NCBI GenBank assembly: GCA_905182985.1
Contig: CAJJDN010000007.1
Location: 867,491 to 931,490, forward strand
DNA: 64,000 nucleotides
Origin: Paramecium sonneborni
Lineage: Eukaryota; Ciliophora; Oligohymenophorea; Peniculida; Parameciidae
Direction of reading: 5' to 3'
The notes under the pieces are model-generated. The model was given only the letters and a program-made list of their open reading frames with translations. It made no database searches and was not told the origin of the DNA. Position numbers and translations under genes: made by a program. Below, one piece after another: positions 47,472 to 59,560 of this stretch. How positions within the stretch are numbered: position 1 is the stretch's first letter; each line of letters opens with the position of its first letter.

Positions 47472-48928
47472 TCACTCATCGCCAATCAATTCTATTATAT
47501 CCTATATATTCATCTAATTTGATATGAAAACATGTTTAAATGCTTATTAATCAAAATAAGTATCATTTTCATCATTTATTACTTTCGACAATCTAAAATT
47601 TTATATCAATTCTTAAAATATTGGCTTCACTGTTGGATGTTATTCCATAAATTACTCACAAAGTATCCTATTTATATTTATAAACTCTCTATTTGTCACT
47701 CTCTCTTGCTTTTCAGGATCATAAAACTAAAATTTAATCAATTTACTTACACTTAATAAACTGTCTATCATTTCCTTTAAAAGTGCTTTTTTGTAGACGA
47801 ACACTCTTATAAAGTGACAAAATTATTTGTATGAAACCTTTTCTTCATTATTTTAAGGACTCAAATTAAAACTTAATAATAATCTATCACCTATTATTGG
47901 TTTCCTTAACATTTTGAAACCTTCTTTTAGTGATTCAATTGTCATTCCTTTGGTTTTATAGAGATGCCAAAATGAATTTATTTTAGGACTGCACTATAAA
48001 TATTAATATATTACTCAAATTTGTAAAATTTCATTGGTTAAGGTAATTCTGTAATTTATGAAGAGTTTTCTTATGTTTAAAATTAAATCATGGATCTTCT
48101 CAATGATTCTACACTATTATTAACTTAATTTTTTTGAAAAGCAAATTAAGGAATTAATTCACATTTTTAGCAATGGGGTGCTTCTTGTCCTATTGATTAT
48201 CTAGTCCATCTATTTAAAATGTATGATTATGATGGAAATTTTATTTAAATCTAAGTTGTCGAACCGTCAACTAAATATCTTTGAATATCTTATTTTAAAG
48301 TATCTTCCATAGCCTTCATTTTAATTAATGCTTCTTAAGATTGTTCATTATCTAATTATAATTTTGCAATATAAATAGTCTCTAAACAACTTGATGGACC
48401 TTATGGCTTTCTTGCTTTTATTAAATGATCTGAAGTGTAATTACTCCTCTTTATCTATAGACTAAATCCTTAAATATCAAAAAATACTTATTCACATTTA
48501 GTTTCTTATGTAGTATATTTTTATCCCATAAACCTATAGTTTTACCCAATTTATAAGTTCCTTCTAGATACTCCGCAACATTAATTTATCCAGGAGGCTT
48601 TTAATATTTATAGTTCTTATAAGGTAAATTGAATAAGTTGTAATATTCTGGAGGTCTGTCTGGTAAATCTGCTTATGTTTTAGGTCTATCTTATAAAGTA
48701 AGAAGAACTCTCTTGTCTATTGGTTAATTAGCACTTTATTTTTTTAATGGACTGCTTACAGATTTCCTAAACTTACAATCCGAACTTGATGGAAATCTCT
48801 ATCTTGTTTTTAATATTCTTCTGAAGTGATCATATTCTCCAGGCTAAATCAAAGTCAAATCAATCTGTTACTGTTTTACTTTATCTTGTTGATGGTACAG
48901 TACTTGGAGTTTACACTATTGCAATCAT
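47472..48928 (-). CDS. Unknown protein with degenerate EF-hand-like C-terminal half
   Basis: About 470 codons. The N-terminal region includes PGEYDHFRRILKTRQRFP, DLPDRPPEYYNLFNLPYK and GQINVAEYLEGTYKLGKTIG. The C-terminal half is helical (SFWHLYKTKGMTIESLKEGF, YKQFCHFIRVFVYKKALLKE) with spacing that recalls paired EF-hands without the calcium-binding Asp residues. A 28 nt intron near 48836-48863 joins the start MIAIVQTPSTVPSTRQ to PGEYDHF, and a 21 nt intron lies near 48020-48045. One-base breaks at the A run 48479-48484 and near 47970-47985 must be repaired, after which the length is a multiple of three. Possibly ciliary, unproven. Confidence 0.6.
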
Positions 48929-48990
48929 TCTTGTTAATAAATTTATTATCTCAACAAATTAACCATTACATTATTTCTATAAATTTAATT

Positions 48991-49294
48991 ATGAATATTG
49001 TTAAGGCAATTAGATAAGCTTTCTAATTTTCAAGAGTCAGATATTTTGTTTAATAGAATGATCCTATAATTAATGCTGATTATCTTGACTCTAAATAATT
49101 CAAAATTCCTAATGTTGGTTCCAACACTCAAAAAATTACTGAGGATGGAGAAAATTGTAAAGTTACTGTTTAAGGATAAGAGGTCAAATCTTCTGAAAAG
49201 TAAATTTCAATTTATTTTCTTATCTTTTAGATTGCGAATCAATGTAAAAGTGAAAAATTGTAAAGAAATTAATGGAATCATTGCATATATTTGA
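48991..49294 (+). CDS. Small unknown protein (90 residues)
   Basis: Two exons (31 nt intron) encode 90 residues beginning MNIVKAIRQAFQFSRVRYFV. The basic, Asp/Glu-free first 20 residues with Arg and aromatic residues could be a mitochondrial presequence. The remainder (IINADYLDSKQFKIPNVGSN, KLRINVKVKNCKEINGIIAY) looks like a compact beta-rich domain. Not recognised. The start is 62 bp from the divergent start of the EF-hand-like gene. Confidence 0.6.
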
Positions 49295-49828
49295 TGCTGA
49301 TTATATAAATTCATTAAACATACCCTTTAAATATATATTTCATAGTGAACACTATATTAAATATTATTACTCTAAGATTTACCCTTATAAAAATCATAAG
49401 TATTTGCACTATTCATTAGCAACTTTCCATCATTTCAAATGAATAATTTCAGATTGTAATTTTCTCCATGTTTCTTTAACCTATCAACACACTAAACTAA
49501 ATATTCAAAAAGTCATAAATACAAAATCAAAAATAATTCAAAATTATCTAAATTTATTCTTTTGCTAAATTTAGACTAAATAATCTTTTTAATAATAGAC
49601 CCCTTAAAATTAAGAAATTTTTCATATTTCAAATAATATAAGCTTTTATTTATGAAGAAAGATTAAATATTAGATCCTCAATTATAGCAATGTTTCCATA
49701 AATTTTCACTAAATGTTAATTTAAAATGATGTTTTTAATGGTAACTATAAGACTATTGGAATAAAGGATTTTTTAGTATGGAAAATAATGAATGAACAAA
49801 TTTTTTGATTAATTTTAAAATAAAAAAA
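49295..49828. other. Intergenic interval, 534 bp
   Basis: AT-rich between two plus-strand genes. No coding frame or repeat that I can support. Confidence 0.45.
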
Positions 49829-52387
49829 ATGCATTAAAGTGGTCTTGGGCTTAACGTAGAAGTTGGTGCTATTAAAAATACCAATACATCGACTTCTTAA
49901 GTTTTGAAATAAATTTCACAAAATAAAGAATAGACATAGTAAAAAAAATAAGCGTAGGATCAAGAATTATTTATGATTTCATAATAGACAGATCATCTAA
50001 GAAAAAGAATTTAAAAGTTTTTTGATTTGCCTATTAAACTTAAGAAAACCTAAAGTAATGAGTAATACCTAATATAGACTTTATGATTGAAGATATTGGA
50101 TTTAAGGTGGATTCCCTCTTCAAAAAATCTCATCTTAATTAAAGTAATGTTGATTATCTAAGCGATCATATTAAAAGGTTAGGAGATAGAATAAATTAAG
50201 AAATGAAAAAAAAATAAGAGTAATATCATTCTAGCATAAAAATTGATAATTTTAGGAATTATTTTTCAATTTAACAAGAGTTCTAATATAATAAATAAGT
50301 ATATACTTAAATTAAACTGATAAGGTTTATAATTCGTTTTATAAGACAGAACTAAAGACAGTCATAAGATAAAAGGAAAAGTTGATAGATATCATCACTT
50401 CTTCAAATAGAACTGAAAAATTAGTGTCACATGAAATTTAACTAAATTAATATAATGAAGTAATTTTGGAAAAATTATTTATTGACCATCACTTAGAAAA
50501 AGAGCTTTTAAATTTTGTCAAAAATAAAAATGATATATCAATTTGTGAAAAACTCTTTAGAACTTTAGAGGTTTTTGAAACAACTCACAATGTTGAAATG
50601 AAATTGTTAGCTGATTAGTTTAAAAATATTTCAAATACATTAAGTTAATAATAAAAATGGTACACAATTTCAAATTTAAAATAGTGAAAAAATTATTCGC
50701 AACACAGTTACATATTTAGAAAATGACATGCTCAAATAAATTGGCCATTTAGAGTTATTAAATTTAAATCGAAAATTCAAAGAATTTTATATATGTAAAT
50801 TACCTACAACTGAATTATATTAAATAGGATAATTCTTTCCTAGTGGAATTCTATTTATGTTAATGAGATGTGGAAGGCTCAATGAAGCTCCAAAAATTCT
50901 TAATTAATTAATTTCAAGTGATTAAAGAATAACTTAATAATTTTTAAGTTTTTTTGATTTAATAAAATTGGAAACTCTTAATCAAAATGATGTTGAAGAA
51001 AAATCAAGATAATAATGTTGTGATATATTATTGCAATAATGTTATTGGTTATTATTAGATGTTAGTGATGCTTATGATGTTTTTGAATCAACTACTTTTC
51101 CTAAAGATAGAGACTTTTACATATGGCTAACTCTAAAAACTACTCATTGTTCTGATGAATTTGTTGTTTATGAAAAAGCTGATCATGAATCAAAGAAAGC
51201 TTTTTTTCATTGGAAACTTATCGATTTACATGAAAATATTCCTTAATCCGCAGCTAGTATGAGAATCAATATAATATTATAAAGATATGATTACATTTTA
51301 AGTGAGCTATATAAATATTAAAATCAATGTTTATCATAGGTAGAATATTTTATATTAGACACAGTTCTTACAGCATTGGATATGAAAACATAGAAAAATA
51401 ATAATGCTGAAAAATAAAAAAAATCTGTAGTAGATAATCTAGTAAATTACACATAAAATAAGCATCCTCTTATATCTTGTTTGATAATGAGTGTTTGTTC
51501 CTATAATATTGAAGCTATAGCTAATTTATTATAAAAAAATAATCATGTTACATTAGTTTTGAATGAAAAAACTACAAGAGAAAATCTAGAAATTATTTTT
51601 GGAAAAGAAGAACTACTTAACATAACAAATGAAATGATGAATATATTCTTTGAAAAAAATTTACACAATTCTCTTAAAGAATTTTAATAACAACTAGAAA
51701 AATCATTTACTATGAATTAAATTAATGATTGTCAAACAATCTTAATTTTAAAATTAGATGAAATTAGCATTTATTTAAAGTAATTACTAAATTCTAATTC
51801 TGAAACATTAATTGAAACTGCAATCTATTTATATTTTGAAACTCAATTTGTATTTATACTTAGTACTGTAATTATAAATTAATATTGTGTTATTAAATTA
51901 GGAGCCTAAATTGAAAAAAGATAATTATAAGCGAGAAATCTTGAAAATTTACATTCTAGAATTAAAAATTGTGCAAAAGATTCTCGATAATTTAAATATA
52001 TTCATCGATTTTAATTGATTGAAATATTTTAATAAGCCTATTTGTCAATGAGATAAGAATAAGTAAACCTAAATGAGATTAATCAAATTCTATTTAATAT
52101 TAATATCAGAGAATTAACTAAAAATTTAGTTGAATATAAATAGGTTCACTTAATAAAAATGGTATTTTGGTAGATAATTTAATTAATCGAATAAAAAAAA
52201 TGCCATGAAAAATCTCAATTTATGTAAAATTATTTATAATCTTAGTAAAATAATCAAAGAATTAAATGAAGCACTCATACAATTCCCAGAAAGTTAGGGA
52301 ATCAAGATATGTAGGGAAGATGTTCAATTTTCATAAATTATTGTTGATATTTTAAATTCTTATTCAAGAGTGCTAAAATTGTATTGA
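49829..52387 (+). CDS. Large alpha-helical protein, possibly NUP93/NIC96-like nucleoporin
   Basis: Four exons (introns 50055-50077; 50299-50324, ending AAG; 50660-50684) give 827 residues if one A is removed from the eight-A run at 52193-52200, where the frame breaks between FWQIIQLIEQK and NAMKNLNLCKIIYNL. The N-terminus is Gln-rich, then LPIKLKKTQ and a coiled coil. The body is all-helical, with LFMLMRCGRLNEAPKIL and HPLISCLIMSVCSYNIEAIA. These recall the 'RCGDLxAA' helices of NUP93/NIC96, but the match is weak. A coat or scaffold alpha-solenoid is the safer description. Confidence 0.55.
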
Positions 52388-52502
52388 GCTTTGATCTTCT
52401 GTGATTAAATTAATTATAAATTAGTTTTTTTTTTAATATGATTCTGCTAGATTAAGTTAATAATCTAACAATTTATTAAATTTATAATTATAATAAGAGA
52501 AA

Positions 52503-52835
52503 ATGCTGTCTAAAAGGAAGGTTTCATCTTAAAATCAAGAGGAATCATCTAATTCTATAGAGAAATTATGCAATAAAATTCGTAAAGTAATAGTGAGTGA
52601 TATTGGTGAAAAATATATCCAAAATCACTCTGAAAAAGGATTAAGAAAAAAAAGTACCAAACATAAAGCTAAGAGGTAAGTTGAATAATAAATAATTGAA
52701 ACCTAACTAAAAGATCCTGTTGAGGTAGAAGAATAACTATCTTCAATATAAGCAATATCTGAGTCTTAATCATCAGGATTTGAAGAACTATTTGATCAAA
52801 TAGATAAGCGAAATACCCATTAAGAAATTGAATGA
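52503..52835 (+). CDS. Small charged protein (110 residues)
   Basis: An intronless frame: basic N-terminal half (KLCNKIRKVIVSDIGEKYIQ, GLRKKSTKHKAKR), then an acidic half (KDPVEVEEQ, SSGFEELFDQIDKRN). It may be a nuclear protein, since IRKVIVSDIGEKYIQNHSEK resembles a histone-fold helix pair (as in H3- or DPB4-like subunits), but that is only a suggestion. Length is an exact multiple of three and TGA terminates it. Confidence 0.6.
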
Positions 52836-52927
52836 AGTTCTTTAATTAATTATGATTAAATATTTATTCTAATGTAATGCTGTTGTCATTAGGTTTGCAT
52901 TTTATTTAAACTAAATGAGACTTTTCT

Positions 52928-53266
52928 ATGTAAATAGTTGATGATGAAAAAATAAAAATGAAAGATAAAAAAATGATTCAAAGACAATCACTCAATTTTG
53001 TATAAATACAACTTTAAATCCAAAAATAAACATAATATTCAACTATTAAATAAAACTTCTTAGTAGTAAATGACGATGTCTAAATTTTATAGTTTAAAGA
53101 TGGAATCAAAGGATTAAGTGATTTCAATTTTTTAATTAGGGATTGATCTTAATCGTATTAGGAATGCTTTTATTTTCGTATAGCTAATTATTTATTTAAT
53201 CATTCAAAGATCTATTAAAATGCAAATTTGAATAACTTAGAATTTATAAATGAAATTTAAAAGTGA
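52928..53266 (+). CDS. Small unknown protein with an in-frame TGA at codon 73
   Basis: ATG 52928 opens MQIVDDEKIKMKDKKMIQRQ and runs to FKDGIKGLSDFNFLIRD, then meets TGA at 53144-53146. The same frame resumes as SQSYQECFYFRIANYLFN then HSKIYQNANLNNLEFINEIQ and a TGA at 53264-53266. Both halves look like real protein and no GTA...AG intron removes the TGA. Same situation as the gene at 17858-18451. Possible causes: base error, decay, read-through, or TGA read as an amino acid. Function unknown. Confidence 0.5.
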
Positions 53267-53550
53267 TTCTCTTAAAGATATTAAATCATATATAATGAAT
53301 AATTAAATATTAAGATAATTATATTAATTTTATTATAATGCAAATTTTTTATGGCATTTATTTATTATAATTGAATTGATGGAGAGCAGGGAAAATAATT
53401 TTATTCAACTCTATATTTGTAATTGAAATTTGGTTCATGGTTTGAAAATTTATATTCTGTTTAAATCCAAATATTCAAAAAGTCTTCTATATATACTTTT
53501 ATTATGTTCTAATTAATAAATGATATTAATAAAATTTCAAATAAAAATAT

Positions 53551-53794
53551 ATGTCAAGTGAAGAAGATGTATGTTTATCAAGTTTAATTTTTAGAAAATG
53601 AAATAATTATAAGCCCTTCCAATCAGAAATTACCTGGATTAAACTGTTGTACCACTTCTCCTATAGGCAATGACTGAAGTAGCCAAAGTGAGGTTAGTTT
53701 TTCTTAAGTATAAAGACCTCCTAATCCAATTGAATTCATTGCTAACTTTTTGCTCTAGAATAATCCAGAAAAAGCATAAGCAAGATAATAATGA
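53551..53794 (+). CDS. DPY30: DPY-30 homologue
   Basis: Three short exons encode 64 residues. The core is unmistakable: LPIRNYLDQTVVPLLLQAMT then EVAKVRPPNPIEFIANFLLQ, the DPY-30 helix pair that dimerises and binds amphipathic helices. DPY-30 belongs to MLL/COMPASS histone H3K4 methyltransferases and, through the same motif, to ciliary radial spoke and docking proteins. Intron 1 is 26 nt and ends TAG. Intron 2 is 23 nt and begins GTT and ends AAG, both unusual, but its removal restores the conserved PPNPIEF. With several ciliary genes nearby either role is possible. Confidence 0.9.
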
Positions 53795-54206
53795 GTGTTA
53801 GCGAACTGAAACTGATTTTATATAAACAAAATAAATAAATACTAATATTTTATTATGAAGAAAGCTTTTTATTTGTCAAATATCATACATATTTAAAAAT
53901 TTTTAAAAATTTTTAATCAACTTAATTGTTGTATGATTCTTAGTACAAAAAAAAATACTATATGCAAGTTGAATATCAATTGTAATATTAATATTAATTA
54001 AAATTCAAAATTCATTTTCCTGTTTTAGAAAATAAATAATATTGAATGATGAATCACAATATAAAAAATTATTCTTTTGTATACAACCTTATATTTTCTC
54101 ATATAATAAAATATAATTATTTCAATTTAATATTCATTGATGTGATTAAAAGTATTAATTTAAAAATTTTATTAATAAAATATATAAATTTTATTTGTTA
54201 AATTAA
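53795..54206. other. Intergenic interval, 412 bp
   Basis: AT-rich, no coding frame supported. It contains the DPY-30 3' end and the upstream region of the next plus-strand gene. Confidence 0.45.
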
Positions 54207-54827
54207 ATGATGCCTGATGAGAAATACGGAATAGTAATTAAAACAGGGACAACTTTAAATGGAAACACCTTGATAAGAAAATATGAATAAGTTCCAAATA
54301 TAATGGAAAAGCACATAATACCAAGGCCAATATAAATTGTTTATATAGAATCAATAGAAGAACCTTGGCGTTAATTAGCTTTAGATTTGGAGAGAAAATA
54401 TGTAGCCTTAACTTTGCAGTTGCAGAATAGAAAATTAAATGGATATCAAAAGACTGAAAATTGTTAAGTTACATAGATAGAGGTAAATTAATAATGCGAT
54501 GAATTAGAGAATGAAATAATAAAACTAGAATAATAATTGAAGTATATATTAAGTTATAAAAGATAATTGGATGAGGATTACAATGATAAGATGAAATTAT
54601 TATAGTAATTGTAGGAATAGGAAACAAGAATTGAATCTACTAGTTATGATTAAGAACATTAATTAGAGGAGATGAAATAGAAGTTTAAGAAGTTAAACGG
54701 ATTAAATAGTGATATTAATGAGAAAATTGTTATGTTAGAAGCAGAGATTGAAGCAATAAAAAAGATGTAAACAAGAAAGAGTATAGTAACAACAACTTCC
54801 ACTAAAAATTAGATTCATGTTTTATGA
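54207..54827 (+). CDS. Coiled-coil protein with EEPWR motif (family member 3)
   Basis: An intronless frame of 206 residues. RPIQIVYIESIEEPWRQLAL then DLERKYVAL aligns with the MQIVVV ... IEAPWRLECEYL block of the protein at 36894-38324. A coiled coil follows (ENEIIKLEQQLKYILSYKRQ, INEKIVMLEAEIEAIKK), and the tail is Thr/Ser-rich (KSIVTTTSTKN), like the end of member 1. It lacks the WKQKF block and is about half as long. Function unknown. It lies between DPY-30 and a CDK gene. Confidence 0.72.
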
Positions 54828-54973
54828 TTTTTGTAATTTAATAATATTATAATAATACTAAAATATTCTGAGGATTGGGAGTATATAAAGGAGGAGAGAA
54901 ATAATAATAATTAAACAAAAAAACATATAGTGGAAAAATAATATTTAAAATTAACGATTTGCAGTTATTATTA

Positions 54974-55905
54974 ATGGATTTTGGATAAAATGAAGAGAGA
55001 TATTAAAAGTTAGAGAAAATAGGAGAAGGAACCTATGGATTAGTTTATAAGGCCAAAGATAATCAAACAGGTGAAATAGTAGCATTAAAGAAAATAAGAA
55101 TGGATCATGAAGATGAAGGAGTTCCATCAACTGCCATAAGAGAAATTTCATTATTGAAAGAAGTAAAAAGCAATTTAATAAAATATAGGTTTAACATCCA
55201 AATATAGTACCATTGAAAGATGTAGTATATGATGAGTCAAGATTATATTTAATTTTTGACTTTGTGGATTTAGACTTAAAAAAATATATGGAAAGTGTAC
55301 CTTAGTTAGATAGAGTATAAGTGAAGAGATTTATTCACTAAATGTTATAAGCTTTGAATTATTGTCATTAGAATAGAGTTATTCATAGAGATTTAAAGCC
55401 TTAGAATATTTTGGTAGATATAAAACAATAAAATACATAAATTGCAGATTTTGGATTGGCAAGAGCATTTGGTTTACCTTTAAAAACATATACTCATGAA
55501 GTTATAACATTATGGTATAGAGCACCAGAGATATTACTTGGATAGAAATAATATTCAACTCCAGTTGATGTATGGTCTTTAGGTTGTATATTTGCAGAAA
55601 TGGCTTAGAAAAGACCATTATTTTGTGGAGATTCAGAAATAGATTAGTTATTTAAAATATTTAAGATAATGGGAACTCCTAAAGAATCAACTTGGCCAGG
55701 AGTTAGTACTTTACCTGATTTTAAAAGTACTTTTCCTAGATGGCCTACTCCTACTAATCCTGCAACAACATTAGGAAGAGATATTACTAATTTATGTCCA
55801 TTAGGATTAGATTTACTTTCAAAAATGATTGTTTATGATCCTTATGCAAGAATTACAGCAGAAGAAGCTTTAAAACATTCTTATTTTGATGATTTAAATA
55901 ACTGA
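54974..55905 (+). CDS. Cyclin-dependent kinase (CDK1/2-like, PSTAIRE)
   Basis: Two exons (intron 55163-55188) encode 301 residues, the length of CDK1/2. Landmarks: [35 protein letters not shown] (an exact PSTAIRE cyclin-binding helix), [68 protein letters not shown], and [13 protein letters not shown]. The inhibitory Thr-Tyr in the P-loop is GTYG and the T-loop Thr in TYTHEV is present. It should drive cell-cycle transitions with a cyclin partner. Ciliates carry several CDKs, so the exact paralogue is open. Confidence 0.95.
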
Positions 55906-55931
55906 TATCAAATTTAATTATAAATATATTA

Positions 55932-57428
55932 ATGAGTAAATTATCATAGGTTTTGAAATCTCATACAGATGTTAATGGTGTCACACTTTTCGATCACATT
56001 AATACCTTCATTAATGAAGTTTTGTAAAGTAATCATAAGGATATGAATTCAATTGAACTGTTATCAGATTTCACTAAAAAAAATAGATTTCTATTCAAAA
56101 ATTTGTCATCTGAAAGTGAAGTAAATAATCTTAGAGATAAAATACCTGAATTTGCTGATTGGGTAAAAAGAGTTTCACAATTACTAAAAGTATAATAGCT
56201 ATTGAATTGTAGGGATAAGCAGTTGCATAAATGCCTACTATACTATAAGACTTTGTAGCTTCTGCTAGATTATTAGAAGCAGCAGGATATGGATTTGGTG
56301 AAGAAGAAACATATTAGATTTAATTAAGCATAAAGTAATTAAGTGTAATTATTAATATCTATTTTCAGATTGAAACTAATGCAACTGAAATGACATTCTT
56401 TGGAAAAATATTATGTAGAAATTCAGATTATTATGTTGCCAGAGGAGTAGTGCCTAAACTACCAACTGATTATTTAGCACCTAATGCTGAACCTAGAGGA
56501 GATGGAGTTAATTATTATACTTTCTGGGTTACCAACGATAGTAATTATTTTCAATTTATCAATAGTCTTGACTGATTGGAATGAATTACCACTAGTAACT
56601 CCAGAATAAATTAAAGTAGCGAGAGAAGTTAAATATGTTTGTACAGGAAATTTAAATTAAGAACTAAAAACATATCCCCCTTTTCCTGGAAAAGAAAAAC
56701 ATTATTTGAAGGCTTAATTAGTTAGAATTTTACATTCTAATTTAATTGCACCTAAAGGATTATATTAATAAAAAGAAGATAATCGTAAACTTATTTCATA
56801 TATATTTAGCTAAGGAATTGGAATTTGTAGAAGAATTCAAAATACCTGAATTTGCTGAATTACAAAATCCAGATAGTTGGGTTCATGTTCCTGCATAAAT
56901 TTTAAAATAAGGAAGAATTACATTATATACAGATGGATTATCTGAAGAAGCTAAAAATGCTTTACTTGAAGCTAATCCTGATATTGATAGTGAAACTACT
57001 AGATTAAAAGGTATAGCTGAAGATCGTCCACTTGAACCATTCTATTAAAGTAATTGGTTAATTAAAACTGTTGGAGATTAAATGATTTATAATCCTAAAG
57101 ATGATAATTCTGGAAATAATGTTTATGCAACTGTTATTCTTAAAAATTATACTTGGAGTGGTGCTGTTACTGTTGCTAATGTAATTTATATTCCTATTTC
57201 CATTAGTAAAATTAATGGGCATTTTTTTATGTTGGTTATGGATTCAAAGATACTTAAGCAGCTTATGTTCCTATACAAAATAACGATTTATAATTAGAAC
57301 CAGAAGATAAATAAGAATTTCCTGAACCAAATCCTAAAAATCCACCTAAACCTCCTGAGCCAGAAAAAGTTGAAGGATAAGATGGATAAGATGGCCAAGA
57401 CTAATAAGCAGATCCAGATGATTAATGA
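55932..57428 (+). CDS. RSP4: Radial spoke head protein RSP4/RSP6 (RSPH4A/6A)
   Basis: Six exons (23-26 nt introns, one ending CAG) encode 457 residues exactly. Family features: QDFVASARLLEAAGYGFGEE, then SIETNATEMTFFGKILCRNS followed by DYYVARGVV, GVNYYTFWVTND, WNELPLVTPEQIKVAREVKY, VCTGNLNQELKTYPPFPGKE, LSEEAKNALLEANPD, LKNYTWSGAVTVAN and WAFFYVGYGFKDTQ. The acidic Pro/Glu/Lys tail is also typical. RSP4/6 form the radial spoke head that contacts the central pair and controls ciliary beating. The start is 26 bp after the CDK stop on the same strand. Confidence 0.93.
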
Positions 57429-57451
57429 TTTACAATTATGGCAATTCAATA

Positions 57452-57824
57452 TCAATACAATCCTGCTAATTCATCTATTGTATTCTCATTTTACCATTAC
57501 TTTATTTTTTCTACTTCCATTTTATTTTCAAACTCTTTTTTTATTATTTCTATTTCTAATCCACTTAATTATAAGTCTTTTAAACTTGTTTTCTCATTTA
57601 AATTGATCATAGCATCTCCTATTTATACATTTTTTATATTAATAAAATAAGCTCCTTTTTCTCTCAATTCTATTGTTTAAATACCCATTACACCATTTCT
57701 TTATTTGATATAATTTTATAGTTGAATTATCAACAACTTTTAATACATATGCTTATGAATATTCATTTAATTCTTTTTATTAAATTAATTTATATAAATA
57801 AACATTACTCACTTTCCATTCCAT
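57452..57824 (-). CDS. Small protein, possible OB-fold (SOSS-B/RPA-like)
   Basis: Two exons (22 nt intron) encode 116 residues. The middle, QAYVLKVVDNSTIKLYQIKK then KGAYFINIKNVQIGDAM, has the alternating beta pattern and 'G-x-Y-F-x-I-x-N' of small single-strand-binding OB folds. The tail is charged (EIEIIKKEFENKMEVEKIKQ). Family assignment is a guess from pattern only. The splice was chosen because it fuses two good frames and leaves 117 codons. It ends 24 bp from the convergent radial spoke gene. Confidence 0.55.
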
Positions 57825-57893
57825 TAAAAATTTTACTCAGGTAGATTTTTTTTAATTTAAAATTCAGTATAAATTGATTACAAAAATAATTGA

Positions 57894-58866
57894 TCACAAA
57901 ACTTCTAATGGAATTCCATGTTGTCTCTCTAAATAATCCATGACTGGAGTTGTTAGTAAAGCTTAGAACAAGAATTAAAAAAATCTCATCTACCAACCAG
58001 CATAAAAACTTGGTATTCCTTTTTCTAAATACACTTTTTTAAATGCATTCCAAATTGATAGATGTTTTATTTAATGATTATTTTCCATTTAAAATTATGT
58101 TTTAATCATATCAAACGGTTAAACAATTATGATATTGGGAATAGCTGTCAAAATAGAGCATAGGACAATCTCTTAAACTGTTAATTTTTAAGATGGACGT
58201 TCTTTGAAATAATATCTAACTCTATGATCCCAATATAAATAATTTGTCCAAGAAACTACTTATTTTAACACCATAACTTCCATTCCAGTAAACAAATCTC
58301 TAGTAAATCCTTTTATTCCTCCATCATGTTGCCACATATATTTTACAACTACAAATATCACTATAATCTACCTGATTTAGATTATTATTAAGTCATTAAT
58401 TGGCATTTAACTCTTTCAAATGGACAAGTTACAATTGATTCAAATAAAGCAATTGTTATTCCTGCCAATCCTTTATGAAGTGCAGGAGCAGCCTCTTTAA
58501 TCTTTAAAGGTAAAATTTCCATATAAAATTTAGGAATAAAAATCATCATAGGCCATCTAAATATACTTCATATTTACCTATAGTATTATTTAAATAATTA
58601 AATGCTTATTTATGATGAGAACCCTGCAAATATTCCACGAAATATTCCATTTCGTTAGTAACTTTCAAAAAATAACTATTGTTGCTCTAAATTATTACTT
58701 GTTTGAAATTGTTATTTTAAGAAGCCTAGATTAATGTCTTAAAGCGATCGAAAAAATGATCCATTGGCAATCCTAATACTGCTCTTGACACTCCTATTAT
58801 TTGTGTCTCGAATATTGGTTTTAATATTTCTTTGCCCTTACAAATCCATTAAGTTGTTTCAGACAT
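57894..58866 (-). CDS. Mitochondrial carrier family protein (SLC25)
   Basis: Four exons (introns 23, 21 and 23 nt) encode 301 residues, the carrier length. The three repeat signatures are visible though imperfect: GLPMDHFFDRFKTLIQ, TCPFERVKCQLMTQ and VQPFDMIKTQFQMEN. Glycine-rich helix packing motifs are also seen (ALHKGLAGITIALFES, RNGIFRGIFAGF). Carriers exchange metabolites or nucleotides across the inner mitochondrial membrane. The first signature lacks the classic P-x-D/E-x-x-K/R, so the substrate cannot be inferred. Removing the introns gives 302 codons exactly. Confidence 0.82.
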
Positions 58867-59560
58867 ATTATTTAACCATTTAATCATTATAAAATTGCAG
58901 CTTAAACACAACTAAGTGCGTATTAAATTAAATAATGTGGATAGATGTTGTAAATTTAATCACAAACATGATGCATTATTTATATATAAATTAATGACAA
59001 AATTATGAAAACTTGTAAAATATTATTATTTTGTTTTATTATTATAATAAGAATTTCATATTATATAAAAGCTTCTATATTAAAATTCTTATCATTGGTT
59101 TTAAGAATGATAGCTTAATCTATTTGTAGAATTCTAGCTCTATATAAAATCCGAAAATTATAAAACAAGGTCTTTTAAATATTATTCTCTAATAAATTAA
59201 TAAATAATAATAGTTCAATTAAATGTTGCTAAATGATAATATATGCTTTTAAACTAATGAATTTATTTTTATAATTTTTAAATAGATGGATATAAATCAA
59301 ACAAAGTTTGAGAAGTAGATATCAAACTTATTTTTATTAGTAAAATTATAAAACATTTAATACAATATTTATATAAATTATACGTTTTGAAATTGGATGG
59401 AAATCAATAATAATAAAACGATAGAATATTTAAAATTACAAGATGTTTAAATATAAATATAATAAGAAAGTGATTAATTATGTTTGTAAATTAAAAAAGT
59501 TAAAAAATATATAAAATAATAAATGAATTAATATAAATAAATTAATAATAATTTCAAGAG
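58867..59560. promoter_or_regulatory. Divergent intergenic region, ~0.7 kb
   Basis: AT-rich sequence between two divergent start codons. No frame or RNA gene recognised. Confidence 0.45.

Noticed and set aside
57370..57650. Two overlapping plus-strand ORFs of 78 and 70 codons, rich in Leu, Phe and Ser
   Set aside because: They lie over the end of the radial spoke gene and antisense to the spliced gene at 57452-57824.
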